Shown here one piece after another: positions 1 through 7,918 of a DNA stretch of 19,534 bases (position 1 is its first letter; every line of letters begins with the position of its first letter). Both the position numbers and the translations under genes were made by a program. The stretch comes from Holosporaceae bacterium (lineage in GTDB: Bacteria; Pseudomonadota; Alphaproteobacteria; UBA3830): assembly GCA_031258475.1 (NCBI GenBank), contig JAIRMS010000052.1, positions 1 to 19,534 on the forward strand, read 5' to 3'. A model generated the notes under the pieces. That model was not told the origin of the DNA. It searched no databases and saw only the letters and a program-made list of their open reading frames with translations.

Positions 1-63
1 ATGCCGAAAGAAAAATTACTCGAAGCTGACCAGGTGGATCTCGTGCTGTTGAGAAATCGGTAG
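1..63 (+). CDS. Possible 3' end of an unidentified gene
   Basis: An open frame runs from the first base of the window to a TAG at 61-63, giving a charged 20-residue tail that ends in LLRNR. The two other forward frames hit stops in the same stretch. The window happens to begin with ATG, but no Shine-Dalgarno can be seen because nothing precedes it, so this may be a gene tail or chance. It lies about 230 bases from a truncated tRNA-Lys, a place where an integrase gene often ends, but 20 residues are too few to identify a family. Confidence 0.2.
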   Translation: MPKEKLLEADQVDLVLLRNR

Positions 64-177
64 AAAATGCTGATTGAATATGATAGGAATACTGCGAATA
101 AGTAGTGTGGGGATGTATATGCTCCCCCGTATTTCACACCTTTAAAAACAATATTTTTGTGGCGGCGTTGTGGCGGT

Positions 178-282
178 TTTTCCGTTTGCATGTGATAAAA
201 CACGTTAGTTTTAACCAAAGGTAATACGTCAAAAAATGTTGAGATTATAAAGCGCTTGGTGTATATATAAGCAAACGGAAAA
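178..282. repeat. Perfect 12-bp inverted repeat flanking an 81-base spacer
   Basis: The arm ttttccgtttgc at 178-189 is exactly complementary to gcaaacggaaaa at 271-282. The right arm ends just before the truncated tRNA-Lys. The pair does not form a tight hairpin and has no following T-run, so it is unlikely to be a terminator. Paired protein-binding sites next to an integration scar would fit, but that is inference. Confidence 0.55.
239..267 (+). promoter_or_regulatory. Candidate sigma70-type promoter upstream of secA
   Basis: TTGAGA at 239-244 and TATATA at 262-267 are separated by 17 bases, matching the -35/-10 layout. It would transcribe through the tRNA-Lys remnant into secA, giving a leader of about 200 bases. 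The region is AT-rich, so chance matches are likely and another promoter closer to secA is possible. Confidence 0.3.
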
Positions 283-292
283 GGTGTTACCA

Positions 293-342
293 ATTGACTT
301 TTAATCAGGTGGTCGCATGTTCGAATTCTGCATTGCCCACCA
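293..342 (+). pseudogene. 3' two thirds of a tRNA-Lys(UUU) gene, 5' third missing
   Basis: The anticodon loop CTTTTAA at 298-304 has the Lys anticodon TTT at 300-302. It is followed by a tRNA-Lys-like variable region, a T-loop TTCGAAT, the acceptor strand ATTGCCC and an encoded A-CCA end at 339-342. No matching 5' acceptor (GGGCAAT) or D-arm lies about 26 bases upstream; an unrelated AT-rich sequence is there instead. The anticodon stem keeps three good pairs, a wobble and a mismatch, as if the break falls within it. This is the classic form of the duplicated 3' tRNA end left at one side of an integrated element. A decayed gene without integration is the alternative. Confidence 0.8.
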
Positions 343-478
343 CCTGAGAAATTTCATGAAGAATTCAGTTGTTAAAATGAAAGACAAAAAGCCACTCCCT
401 GTCCGTTTTTTTGATATCTTTATCTTAACGCTTCCTTTATAGTTAGGAGCTAAACTTATAAATTATGTGCGGAATACA

Positions 479-3121
479 ATGTTATCTAAGATTTTAAAAT
501 GCGTTTTTGGCTCTCACAATGACAGAGTGGTCAAGAAATATCTCAAAATTGCTCACCAGATAAATACTCTGGAGCCTTCTATTATTCAACTTTCGGATGA
601 CGAGCTGCGGGCCAAGACGGACGAATTCAAAAATCGCCTGGCCAATGGGGAGGTTCTCGACGATATCTTACCGGAGGCTTTTGCCGTGGCGCGGGAGGCG
701 TCCAAAAGAACTCTTGGATTGCGTCCGTTCGACGTGCAGCTTGTCGGAGCGTTTGCACTTCATCATGGAATGATTGCGGAAATGAAAACCGGAGAGGGAA
801 AGACTCTTGTCGCCGCCATTGCTGTCTACCTAAATGCACTCGAGGGTAAGGGGGTTCACGTCGTAACAGTCAACGATTATTTGGCAAGGCGTGACGCCGA
901 GTGGATGGGCAAGATCTATAAATTTCTTGGACTCAGCATTGGGGTTATAGTTCACGGTCTAACCGATTCTCAGCGAAAAGAACAGTACGCCTGTGACGTC
1001 ACCTACGCCACCAATAACGAGCTCGGGTTCGATTATCTAAGGGATAATATGAAGTTCTATTCCTCGGAATTGGTAATGCGTCCATTCAACTACGCCATCG
1101 TCGACGAAGTCGACAGCATCCTGATCGATGAGGCTCGTACTCCTCTGATTATTTCTGGAGCGGCAGAAGATTCAGCGGATTTATACATGAAAGTCGACGC
1201 GGTAATACCAAATCTTGTGAAAGCGGACTACGAAATCGACGAAAAACATCGCTCCATTACTCTCACCGAGGACGGAAACGAGCATATCGAAAAATTACTT
1301 AAGGAAGCTGCACTTTTGCAAACGGGTAATTTATACGATCTGCAAAATATAACACTGGTTCATCATGTGAATAACGCACTGAAAGCTCATCATTTGTTCA
1401 GGCGCGACGTGGATTATATAGTAAAAAACGGCAAAGTAATAATTATCGACGAGTTCACCGGAAGAATGATGGAAGGCCGGAGATATTCCGACGGACTGCA
1501 TCAGGCGATAGAGGCCAAAGAAAAAGTAGACGTGGAGATGGAGAATCAGACTCTCGCTTCGATTACTTTCCAGAATTTCTTCAGAATGTACAAGAAATTG
1601 TCGGGCATGACGGGCACGGCCGAAACTGAGGCGCAGGAGTTGTCTGAGATATATAAGGTTGAAACGTTGGTGATTCCGACAAATGTCCCGGTTATGAGGC
1701 AGGATTCTGACGACGAAGTCTATCGAACGGCCAGAGAAAAATACAACGCCATCATTACGCTTATAAAAGAATGTAATGCCAGAAAGCAACCAGTTTTGGT
1801 GGGAACGATCAGCATAGAAAAATCCGAATTATTATCTTCTTTACTGAAAAAAGCCGGTATTCAGCATAATGTTTTGAACGCAAGATATCACGACGTCGAA
1901 GCTCAAATTATCGCCGACGCCGGAAAACCCGGGGCTGTAACCATCGCCACAAATATGGCGGGACGCGGCACTGATATTAAGTTGGGAGGCAATCTGGAAG
2001 CCAGGCTGGCGCGGGAATTGCTGGGAGTGGAAGCACCAGAGCTGCGCAGACAAATTCAGGAAAAAGCCGAAAAGGAAATCGCCGAAGACTTTGAAATAGT
2101 TAAAACCGCAGGGGGACTGTACGTCGTTGGAACGGAGCGCCACGAGAGCCGTCGTATTGATAATCAGCTACGAGGGCGTTCTGGACGGCAGGGAGACCCA
2201 GGCGCATCCAAATTTTTCCTGTCTCTGGAAGATGATTTGATGAGGATTTTCGGAGCCGAGCGACTTGATTCCATGTTGCAAAAGCTGGGCATCGAAGAAG
2301 GGGAAGCTATCACGCATCCATGGGTCAATAAAGCTCTTGAAAAAGCGCAGATGAGGGTGGAAGCTCGAAATTACGACATTCGCAAGCATCTTTTGAAATT
2401 CGACGACGTTATGAACGATCAAAGAAAGGTTATTTATGGCCAGCGTAGCGATTTAATAACAGACAGCAAGAACTTTAGCGAAGAGATAGACGACATGCGT
2501 CTGGAAGTCGCCAACGATATCATATTTGGTAACGTTCCTGAAAATACTCCATCGGAGTTCTGGGATTATAAACTGCTAAACGAAGAACTAGCCTCCTGTT
2601 TTGGATCGGGTATTTCTCTGTCTAGCAAGGAGAATCTTACCCGCGACAACGCGGTAGATTTGGTGTTCGAAGGAATAAAAGAAAAAACAAGGAATAAGGA
2701 GAAACTTTTTCATCCGGAAATGATGAGATATATGGAACGCACGGTTTTGCTTCGCCTTATAGATCAATACTGGAAAGAGCATCTTCTAAATCTGGATAAA
2801 TTGCGGCAGGGAATTAATCTGCGCGCCTATGGCCAAAGAGATCCTCTGAACGAATACAAACAGGAAGCGTTTATGTTGTTTGAAATGATGGCCAAAACGA
2901 TCAGAAAAGAAACGGTAAAGATTTTGTCGCTGTTCGAATTACCAAAGGCGGTTCAGGAAGAAGACATCAGCGCTGCACTTCTCGATGATCAGCCGAAAAC
3001 GATAGAAGTTCATCCAAACGAAGTCGAGCCATCGCCTGATATATCAAGAAATTCACCGTGTCCATGCGGTAGCGGAGAAAAATATAAGCATTGCTGTGGC
3101 AAACAAGGAGATGACCGGTGA
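479..3121 (+). CDS. secA: Preprotein translocase ATPase SecA
   Basis: SecA is the ATP-driven motor that pushes unfolded preproteins through the SecYEG channel at the inner membrane. From the ATG at 479 the protein is 880 residues, normal for the family. The Walker A motif MKTGEGKT is at about 102-109, the Walker B/DEAD-like DEVD at 209-212, followed by the DEARTPLIISG segment. The C-terminal zinc-binding tail has CPCGSGEKYKHCC with cysteines near 861, 863, 872 and 873, the part that contacts SecB and ribosomes. An in-frame GTG at 467 would add four residues. The ATG gives the family-like N-terminus MLSKIL followed by FGSHNDR. A TTAGGAG at 443-449 is rather far upstream of both starts. The gene heads a compact run and its stop overlaps the metG start by four bases. 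Identification is secure; the exact start is not. Confidence 0.97.
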   Translation: MLSKILKCVFGSHNDRVVKKYLKIAHQINTLEPSIIQLSDDELRAKTDEFKNRLANGEVLDDILPEAFAVAREASKRTLGLRPFDVQLVGAFALHHGMIAEMKTGEGKTLVAAIAVYLNALEGKGVHVVTVNDYLARRDAEWMGKIYKFLGLSIGVIVHGLTDSQRKEQYACDVTYATNNELGFDYLRDNMKFYSSELVMRPFNYAIVDEVDSILIDEARTPLIISGAAEDSADLYMKVDAVIPNLVKADYEIDEKHRSITLTEDGNEHIEKLLKEAALLQTGNLYDLQNITLVHHVNNALKAHHLFRRDVDYIVKNGKVIIIDEFTGRMMEGRRYSDGLHQAIEAKEKVDVEMENQTLASITFQNFFRMYKKLSGMTGTAETEAQELSEIYKVETLVIPTNVPVMRQDSDDEVYRTAREKYNAIITLIKECNARKQPVLVGTISIEKSELLSSLLKKAGIQHNVLNARYHDVEAQIIADAGKPGAVTIATNMAGRGTDIKLGGNLEARLARELLGVEAPELRRQIQEKAEKEIAEDFEIVKTAGGLYVVGTERHESRRIDNQLRGRSGRQGDPGASKFFLSLEDDLMRIFGAERLDSMLQKLGIEEGEAITHPWVNKALEKAQMRVEARNYDIRKHLLKFDDVMNDQRKVIYGQRSDLITDSKNFSEEIDDMRLEVANDIIFGNVPENTPSEFWDYKLLNEELASCFGSGISLSSKENLTRDNAVDLVFEGIKEKTRNKEKLFHPEMMRYMERTVLLRLIDQYWKEHLLNLDKLRQGINLRAYGQRDPLNEYKQEAFMLFEMMAKTIRKETVKILSLFELPKAVQEEDISAALLDDQPKTIEVHPNEVEPSPDISRNSPCPCGSGEKYKHCCGKQGDDR

Positions 3122-4611
3122 GTGAGGCTGATTTCGCGATTACTACGCCGATATATTATATAAACGGTGATCCTCATATTGGCCATGCCTATGCCAGCAT
3201 TGCGACGGATATCATCGCCAGATTTAAGAGACTCAGCGGCTTCAATGTGCATTTTTCCACCGGAACTGACGAACACGGCATAAAAGTCGCAAGATCAGCC
3301 GAAAACGCCGGCATGGACGTGCGAAAATTCAGCGATCTTATGTCTCAAAAATTCAAGGATATGACCAGAACTGTCAATCTGTCGGAAGATGACTTTATTC
3401 GCACCACCGAGGAACGTCATAAAAAATCTGCCCAGGCATTTTGGAAATTGCTGGAAAAGGATATATACGCAGGCGCATATGTGGGCTGGTATTCCGCCAG
3501 AGATGAAGAATATGTTCCTGAAAGCGAAGTCGTCGACGGAAAAGCTCCAAGCGGCGCACCCGTCGAATGGATGGAGGAGGAATCATATTTTTTCAGGCTA
3601 TCCGCCTATCAGGATAGACTACTGGATTACTACGAAAAAAATCCGGATTTTATCGCTCCTCCAGCCAGACGAAATGAGGTCATCAGTTTTGTGAAGAGTG
3701 GCTTGAAAGATCTATCAATTTCGAGAAATAAGTTCGATTGGGGCATACCTATTCCAGATTCCAATGGGCACGTCATGTACGTCTGGATAGACGCTCTGAC
3801 GAATTACATAACTTCTCTGGGATTTCCGGAAGACACAGAGCATGTTTCTAGAATGATGGAAAATTGCACACACATCGTTGGTAAGGAAATTCTGAGATTT
3901 CACGCGGTCTATTGGCCGGCTTTTTTAATGTCCGCCGGAATATCTCTGCCGAAGCGTATTTTTGCCCACGGATGGTGGACGCACGACGGTCAGAAAATGT
4001 CCAAATCCGTCGGGAACGTGGTCGATCCGTTTGATATCATTAAAAACTGTGGCCTTGATCCACTGCGCTACTTTCTGTTCAGGGAAATTCATTTTGGAGA
4101 AGACGGCGATTTTTCGCATAAAGCGTTGAAGGATCGTACTTCCTACGATCTTGCGAACGATCTTGGAAACTTGGTGCAAAGAGTTCTGGCGTTTATTCAA
4201 AAACTCGACGGGCATCTTACCGTAAATTATAACTTTTTGGAGGAGGATGAAATTCTGTTCAGAAACTCCAGAAATCTTATAAAAAAAATGCATTCTCGGA
4301 TTGAAAAACAAGATTTGTGCGGAGCTCTCGATGTCGTCTGGAGTTTGGTTTCCGAATCCAACAAGTTTACCAATGATATGAGACCATGGGATTTGGCCAA
4401 ATCTGACGTTCCGAGATTAAACGCCGTACTGACTGCTCTCTGCGAGAGTATTCGCGCAATTTCCTTTGGAATCGCCCCGTTCATGCCGGATACGGCTCGC
4501 AAAATTTTCGACTTTATGAATGTCGAGGGAAAATCTTTCGCGGAGCTGGAAAACAACTTCGTTAGTCAGAAATTTCCGCCTCCCGTCCCACTCTTTCCAA
4601 GAGAAAAGTAA
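3118..4611 (+). CDS. metG: Methionyl-tRNA synthetase
   Basis: This class I synthetase charges tRNA-Met with methionine in the cytosol. The signature HIGH is at residues 20-23 (in GDPHIGHAY) and KMSKS at 293-297. The connective-peptide region around 125-155 lacks the CxxC zinc ligands, so this is the zinc-free form. At 497 residues it ends after the anticodon-binding domain and lacks the optional C-terminal EMAP-II-like tRNA-binding domain. The start is a GTG at 3118 overlapping the secA stop as GTGA, which suggests translational coupling. The stop overlaps the next ATG as TAATG. In many alphaproteobacteria metG is followed directly by tatD; here another gene lies between them. Confidence 0.97.
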   Translation: MSEADFAITTPIYYINGDPHIGHAYASIATDIIARFKRLSGFNVHFSTGTDEHGIKVARSAENAGMDVRKFSDLMSQKFKDMTRTVNLSEDDFIRTTEERHKKSAQAFWKLLEKDIYAGAYVGWYSARDEEYVPESEVVDGKAPSGAPVEWMEEESYFFRLSAYQDRLLDYYEKNPDFIAPPARRNEVISFVKSGLKDLSISRNKFDWGIPIPDSNGHVMYVWIDALTNYITSLGFPEDTEHVSRMMENCTHIVGKEILRFHAVYWPAFLMSAGISLPKRIFAHGWWTHDGQKMSKSVGNVVDPFDIIKNCGLDPLRYFLFREIHFGEDGDFSHKALKDRTSYDLANDLGNLVQRVLAFIQKLDGHLTVNYNFLEEDEILFRNSRNLIKKMHSRIEKQDLCGALDVVWSLVSESNKFTNDMRPWDLAKSDVPRLNAVLTALCESIRAISFGIAPFMPDTARKIFDFMNVEGKSFAELENNFVSQKFPPPVPLFPREK

Positions 4612-5093
4612 TGTCTTCCTCTCCAGAGTCGATCAGTCTTGGTTCCACTGATTATGATTGGTGGATTTCCGCCGATCAAATTTTCAAAAGCGATGTCGAA
4701 GGATTGGAGGATTTTGCGAGAATTTTCAAAATGGAGTTTAACGTAGAGAAAATTTCTAAATTCAAAGGATCGAGGAGTTTCGATTCCACCATGGCAAAAC
4801 AGAGCGTGAAGATTTATATGGGTTCTGGAGTTCACTGCGCCATGATCCAGGGACGCTTGGCCAAGGGAGTTGTAATCCCCAAAATCACCATAAAGAAAAC
4901 TACGACCATAATGGGGAAAATGGAAACTCTGGAAATGCAAGAATTTTCGCAGTGCGTGATTATGTCGTTTTCGGTTGTCGGAGATGTTGTTTCATTTCCG
5001 TTTCAGTATTTTTCCTGTTCATACACATATACAGAATTTAAGGAAGACGGTTCTCAGTCTGGAACAGCCGTTGCGGAAGTGGCGGATACGTAG
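4611..5093 (+). CDS. Hcp-like type VI secretion tube protein
   Basis: The product is 160 residues with no signal peptide or membrane segment, and its predicted pattern is mostly beta strand. The overall layout resembles Hcp, which forms hexameric rings that stack into the inner tube of the type VI secretion system. A strand near residues 65-80 leads into VVIPKITIKK, then an EFSQCVIMSFSVVG segment like the Hcp motif before the last strands, and finally YFSCSYTYTEFKEDGSQSG, close to the Hcp C-terminal pattern of I-x-Y-x-Y-x(5)-DGS. The N-terminal 40 residues are less typical. It begins on the metG stop codon (TAATG) and ends two bases before tatD, so it is probably co-translated with both. No other type VI gene is in the window. 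The call rests on pattern recognition only; a different beta-barrel family is possible. Confidence 0.5.
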   Translation: MSSSPESISLGSTDYDWWISADQIFKSDVEGLEDFARIFKMEFNVEKISKFKGSRSFDSTMAKQSVKIYMGSGVHCAMIQGRLAKGVVIPKITIKKTTTIMGKMETLEMQEFSQCVIMSFSVVGDVVSFPFQYFSCSYTYTEFKEDGSQSGTAVAEVADT

Positions 5094-5095
5094 AT

Positions 5096-5986
5096 ATGAC
5101 AACATCAATGCAAAATAACGAAGAATTCCTGGTAGATTCCCATTGTCATCTGCTTTTTTCTCATTTTAAGAGCGTGCTCCCCAGGGGCGACGCTTCCTCT
5201 GATTTTGATGAAAAATATGCCGTCGACGCAGTCATAAAAAGAGCCGTCGACGCAAACGTGAAATATATGCTTCTCATTGGAACCGAATTATCCGATGTAT
5301 CCGAACTTCGGGATATCTCCGATAAATATGACAACGTATTCCGCACCGTGGGAATACATCCGCTTGAAGCTGCAAAACATCATCAGTTGTATAGCTTTGA
5401 CGAGATTTCTGGCGCCATAAGGGATAATTGTAAACATGTTAAATCCGTTGGTATCGGAGAAATTGGACTGGATTATCACTACGAGCGGGAAAGCAAAAAT
5501 CAGCAAAAAGAGATCTTTAATTTACAACTGGGATTGGCCAAGGAATGTGATCTTCCCGTTTCCATTCATTCACGGGAAGCTTCGGACGACGTCGCCGATA
5601 TACTGAAAGATCATCCTTCGGTCAAGGGAGTTATTCATTGTTTTTCCGGAGAAAAGCGTTTCGCGGAAAAAGTTCTGGACATGGGATTCTATATTTCTAT
5701 CTCCGGTACCATAACATATAAAAACGCCATAGAACTCCGAAACTCGCTAAAGTACATCCCATTGGATAGACTATTAATTGAAACCGATTCTCCCTTTTTG
5801 ACCCCCGATTCATTTCCAGAAACTCCGGGACTATTCCGTAAAAAGGTAAACGAACCGGCATTCGTAGCGCACGTGGCGAAAGGAATATCAGAACGGCTGG
5901 ACGTACCATTGCAAGAAGTAATGTATCATTCTTCCAAAAATTTCTTTGAATTATTTTCCAAAGCCGCCGCCTACATCAACCGTTGA
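5096..5986 (+). CDS. tatD: TatD-family metal-dependent deoxyribonuclease
   Basis: TatD-family proteins are cytosolic metal-dependent nucleases of the amidohydrolase superfamily, linked to DNA repair and fragment degradation. The 296-residue length is slightly above the usual 255-265. The metal-site motif DSHCH is at residues 14-18, followed by GIHPLEA, GEIGLDYHYE, SIHSREA, HCFSGE and the late ETDSPFLTP, covering all the conserved ligand blocks. About ten extra residues precede the domain, so a start at the second Met (residue 5) is also possible. The ATG at 5096 lies two bases after the stop of the Hcp-like gene, and this is the last gene of the secA run. Orthologues commonly follow metG, which supports the call; the paralogue name (tatD or ycfH) cannot be settled here. 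Confidence 0.93.
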   Translation: MTTSMQNNEEFLVDSHCHLLFSHFKSVLPRGDASSDFDEKYAVDAVIKRAVDANVKYMLLIGTELSDVSELRDISDKYDNVFRTVGIHPLEAAKHHQLYSFDEISGAIRDNCKHVKSVGIGEIGLDYHYERESKNQQKEIFNLQLGLAKECDLPVSIHSREASDDVADILKDHPSVKGVIHCFSGEKRFAEKVLDMGFYISISGTITYKNAIELRNSLKYIPLDRLLIETDSPFLTPDSFPETPGLFRKKVNEPAFVAHVAKGISERLDVPLQEVMYHSSKNFFELFSKAAAYINR

Positions 5987-6086
5987 GTTACGCATAATTG
6001 TGTAAGTTATACAAGGACCACTTGGGAGACGCGAAGTCAGCGTTTAGCTTGGTCGCCGCAGTCGTGTAGCTGAGAGTGAAGAGGAA

Positions 6087-6202
6087 TGGATTATCACGTC
6101 GCTGCGCTCCTCGCAATGACGATGCCTCTACTTTTCGTCATTGCGAGCAGAGCGAAGCAATCCAGAAAATGAAAATAGCATTTTCAACGTGACTCATGCA
6201 TA
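6087..6202. repeat. Dispersed palindromic repeat, copy 1
   Basis: The left arm at 6087-6121 contains GCTCCTCGCAATGACG and is followed, after 14 bases, by the right arm at 6136-6165 containing CGTCATTGCGAGC and GAAGCAATCCAG. The arms form a long imperfect inverted repeat. A further stretch of about 37 bases (6166-6202, including GCATTTTCAA) is shared with copy 2 at 13935-14066. The CGTCATTGCGAG...GAAGCAATCCAG core resembles small palindromic elements scattered between genes in many bacteria, including rickettsial ones. The rest of this spacer, 5987-6086 and 6203-6250, shows nothing I recognise. Confidence 0.85.
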
Positions 6203-6250
6203 GTGCATGGCATAGCATCAGCTCCGCGCAGATTCTGTTTTTAGCATGGG

Positions 6251-7594
6251 CTAGATTCCCGACGCACTAAGTTTCGATCGATATTCCTCCATGGAGCTGC
6301 CGTGGACAGACATCAGGGCTTCGTAAAAATCAGTGTTCATACTATGTTGAACTAGTGGCTTTTGCGGATACAGAAATTTATAATGATCCTCCGCCGTCGT
6401 CGGATCAGGACAACATCCCCTGGAATCGCATCTAATGGGCATTCCAAGATCAAGCATAAGAGCAAAATTGCTGAGTGAATTTACAAATAATGTATTGCTG
6501 CCATTATGGCTCAACAGTGCCAGTCCAATCATTTGAAAAATTATCACAGCATCAACAAATAAGTATCTTGTAAGATCCTCCTGCGACGACAAATGCAGAC
6601 GCAATTTTTCCTCTGCTCCGTCGATATTTCGATCCGTTATATGGGTTGAGATGGGAACAATGAGATCTCTAACAAGATGTCTCTGAATGGGCTGTGGGGC
6701 TGTTTTTGCATTATCAAAATGAGCAAACAGCGCCAGTTCATCAAGTGCGCCAATCGTAACGGGATACATAAGTTCCATCGTTCTGTCCATACCAAGTATT
6801 GATGCACCCTTTAAAAGATCTGACGATGTCGAATGCCCGAATGCATAAGATAGAACACTTGGATCGTTGTCGGAATAGGCAAAAACGCCGGGGCGGACTT
6901 CTGCCACGGCCGAAGGATAATTAAAAAAAGAGCTCCAGCACGCGTTGCTTTCATAATTCATGGAGATAGAATTGTAGGTCGAGCCCGATGGTTTCGTGGA
7001 TTGTTGTTTCTGAAAACTAAACGAATGCCCAGTTACATCACGAACAATTTTTGTTGATATGGATGGTTCTGATAAAACTCTTGCAATCAGAGTAACGAGC
7101 AAACTGCGTCCCACTTTACTTTTTGTGCATATTCCATGTATGTCCCCAAGGATCCTTGTTTTAAACGGTTCATCATCGGGAGGGAATTGGCAACTTGAAA
7201 AAAAAGTCATTACCGAGTTAATCGCTTCCTCCGCCGGAGCCTCCAGAAGTGAGAGATGGTGTTGTTTTGTATCATCGGGCAGCCGCATGGCGCCAATCAA
7301 AGAAGCCGCACCCATATATCGGACTTCATCAATCTGGATTCCGCCCTGGCCAAACATTATTGTCAATGAGTCAACTGCAGATATTTCATTGGGGTTGGGA
7401 ACACGGGAAGACGCCAACCATTCCGTAAAAACAGCATTTGATAACAGGGAGGTCAGCCTTTCCTTTTCTGCGGCCATCCCTGTGCGAAATCGTTTAATGG
7501 TGTCGTCTGTTACCTCTGATCCGGCCGGATTCATACTATGTGCATCCAAAATCGTAGACATGGACAGCGCGAATACAACATGCATTATCTTCAT
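6251..7594 (-). CDS. Unrecognised exported protein, 447 residues
   Basis: I do not recognise a family with confidence. The N-terminus MKIMHVVFALSMSTILDAHS looks like a short Sec signal peptide with a likely cut near residue 20. The mature part is soluble, moderately acidic, has no transmembrane stretch apart from a hydrophobic run near residue 355 (FVDAVIIFQMIGLALL), and has several scattered cysteines. A strong Shine-Dalgarno (AAGGAGA, read on the minus strand at 7601-7607) sits six bases before the ATG, so it is very likely expressed. It stands alone between the palindromic repeat and an AT-rich spacer. A weak resemblance to the M91 zinc-peptidase layout (a GRSLLVTLI segment, then a GH-containing segment) is noted, but no HExxH is present, so activity should not be assumed. 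Confidence 0.8.
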   Translation of the reverse strand: MKIMHVVFALSMSTILDAHSMNPAGSEVTDDTIKRFRTGMAAEKERLTSLLSNAVFTEWLASSRVPNPNEISAVDSLTIMFGQGGIQIDEVRYMGAASLIGAMRLPDDTKQHHLSLLEAPAEEAINSVMTFFSSCQFPPDDEPFKTRILGDIHGICTKSKVGRSLLVTLIARVLSEPSISTKIVRDVTGHSFSFQKQQSTKPSGSTYNSISMNYESNACWSSFFNYPSAVAEVRPGVFAYSDNDPSVLSYAFGHSTSSDLLKGASILGMDRTMELMYPVTIGALDELALFAHFDNAKTAPQPIQRHLVRDLIVPISTHITDRNIDGAEEKLRLHLSSQEDLTRYLFVDAVIIFQMIGLALLSHNGSNTLFVNSLSNFALMLDLGMPIRCDSRGCCPDPTTAEDHYKFLYPQKPLVQHSMNTDFYEALMSVHGSSMEEYRSKLSASGI

Positions 7595-7918
7595 TTTCTT
7601 TCTCCTTATAAAATAAAAAACTCACAGATGAGCTTCACAAGAGCAACGCTGTAAAACTATATCTAAAAACCAAAACAATTAAAATTTATTTAAAATATTG
7701 TATATTTTAGATCAAGTTAAGTGATTCGCGTCCAATTGAATAGTCTGACGAAAAACAGCCCAGGGAATCTTCAAAGGAAAAGCATCGGATTGTTTGCCGG
7801 TTGTCATACGGAGTAGTGGCGGCAAATCAACGAAGCGATCTCAGATTTTCCCCTCGTCTGCGCCGGCCGCTGGCCGCGCATTGCACATAAACTGCGTTGA
7901 AAAATGAATCCATAAGAT
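7595..7918. other. Spacer with AT-rich promoter-like DNA and a GC-rich hairpin
   Basis: This 324-base stretch has no convincing gene. The part at 7609-7735 is strongly AT-rich and presumably holds the promoter of the leftward exported-protein gene; on the minus strand TTGATC is followed 17 bases later by TAAATA, but the low complexity makes this weak. The part at 7740-7918 is of much higher GC content. A minus-strand open frame crosses it, but its sequence looks unlike a protein and overlaps the lipoprotein gene. Confidence 0.5.
7860..7879. other. GC-rich hairpin
   Basis: The core CGGCC-GCT-GGCCG is a perfect 5-bp stem with a 3-base loop, extended by three more pairs across a one-base bulge. 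It lies about 40 bases downstream of the leftward lipoprotein stop codon. There is no T-run on either side, so it is not a standard Rho-independent terminator; it could be a transcript-end stabiliser or part of a mobile repeat. Confidence 0.45.

Noticed and set aside
260..342. Complete tRNA-Lys gene
   Set aside because: No 5' acceptor strand complementary to ATTGCCC and no D-arm are found at the required distance; only the 3' part is present.
6087..6165. Palindrome as a Rho-independent terminator of tatD
   Set aside because: It is about 100 bases past the tatD stop, lacks a T-run, and a second copy occurs in an unrelated place, so it is a dispersed repeat.
5987..6250. CRISPR array or tandem repeats
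   Set aside because: Only one inverted-repeat unit is present here; there are no regularly spaced direct repeats anywhere in the window.
7059..7616. Plus-strand open frame of 185 residues
   Set aside because: It is antisense to the 5' half of the exported-protein gene, which has a strong ribosome site and a signal peptide; this frame has neither.
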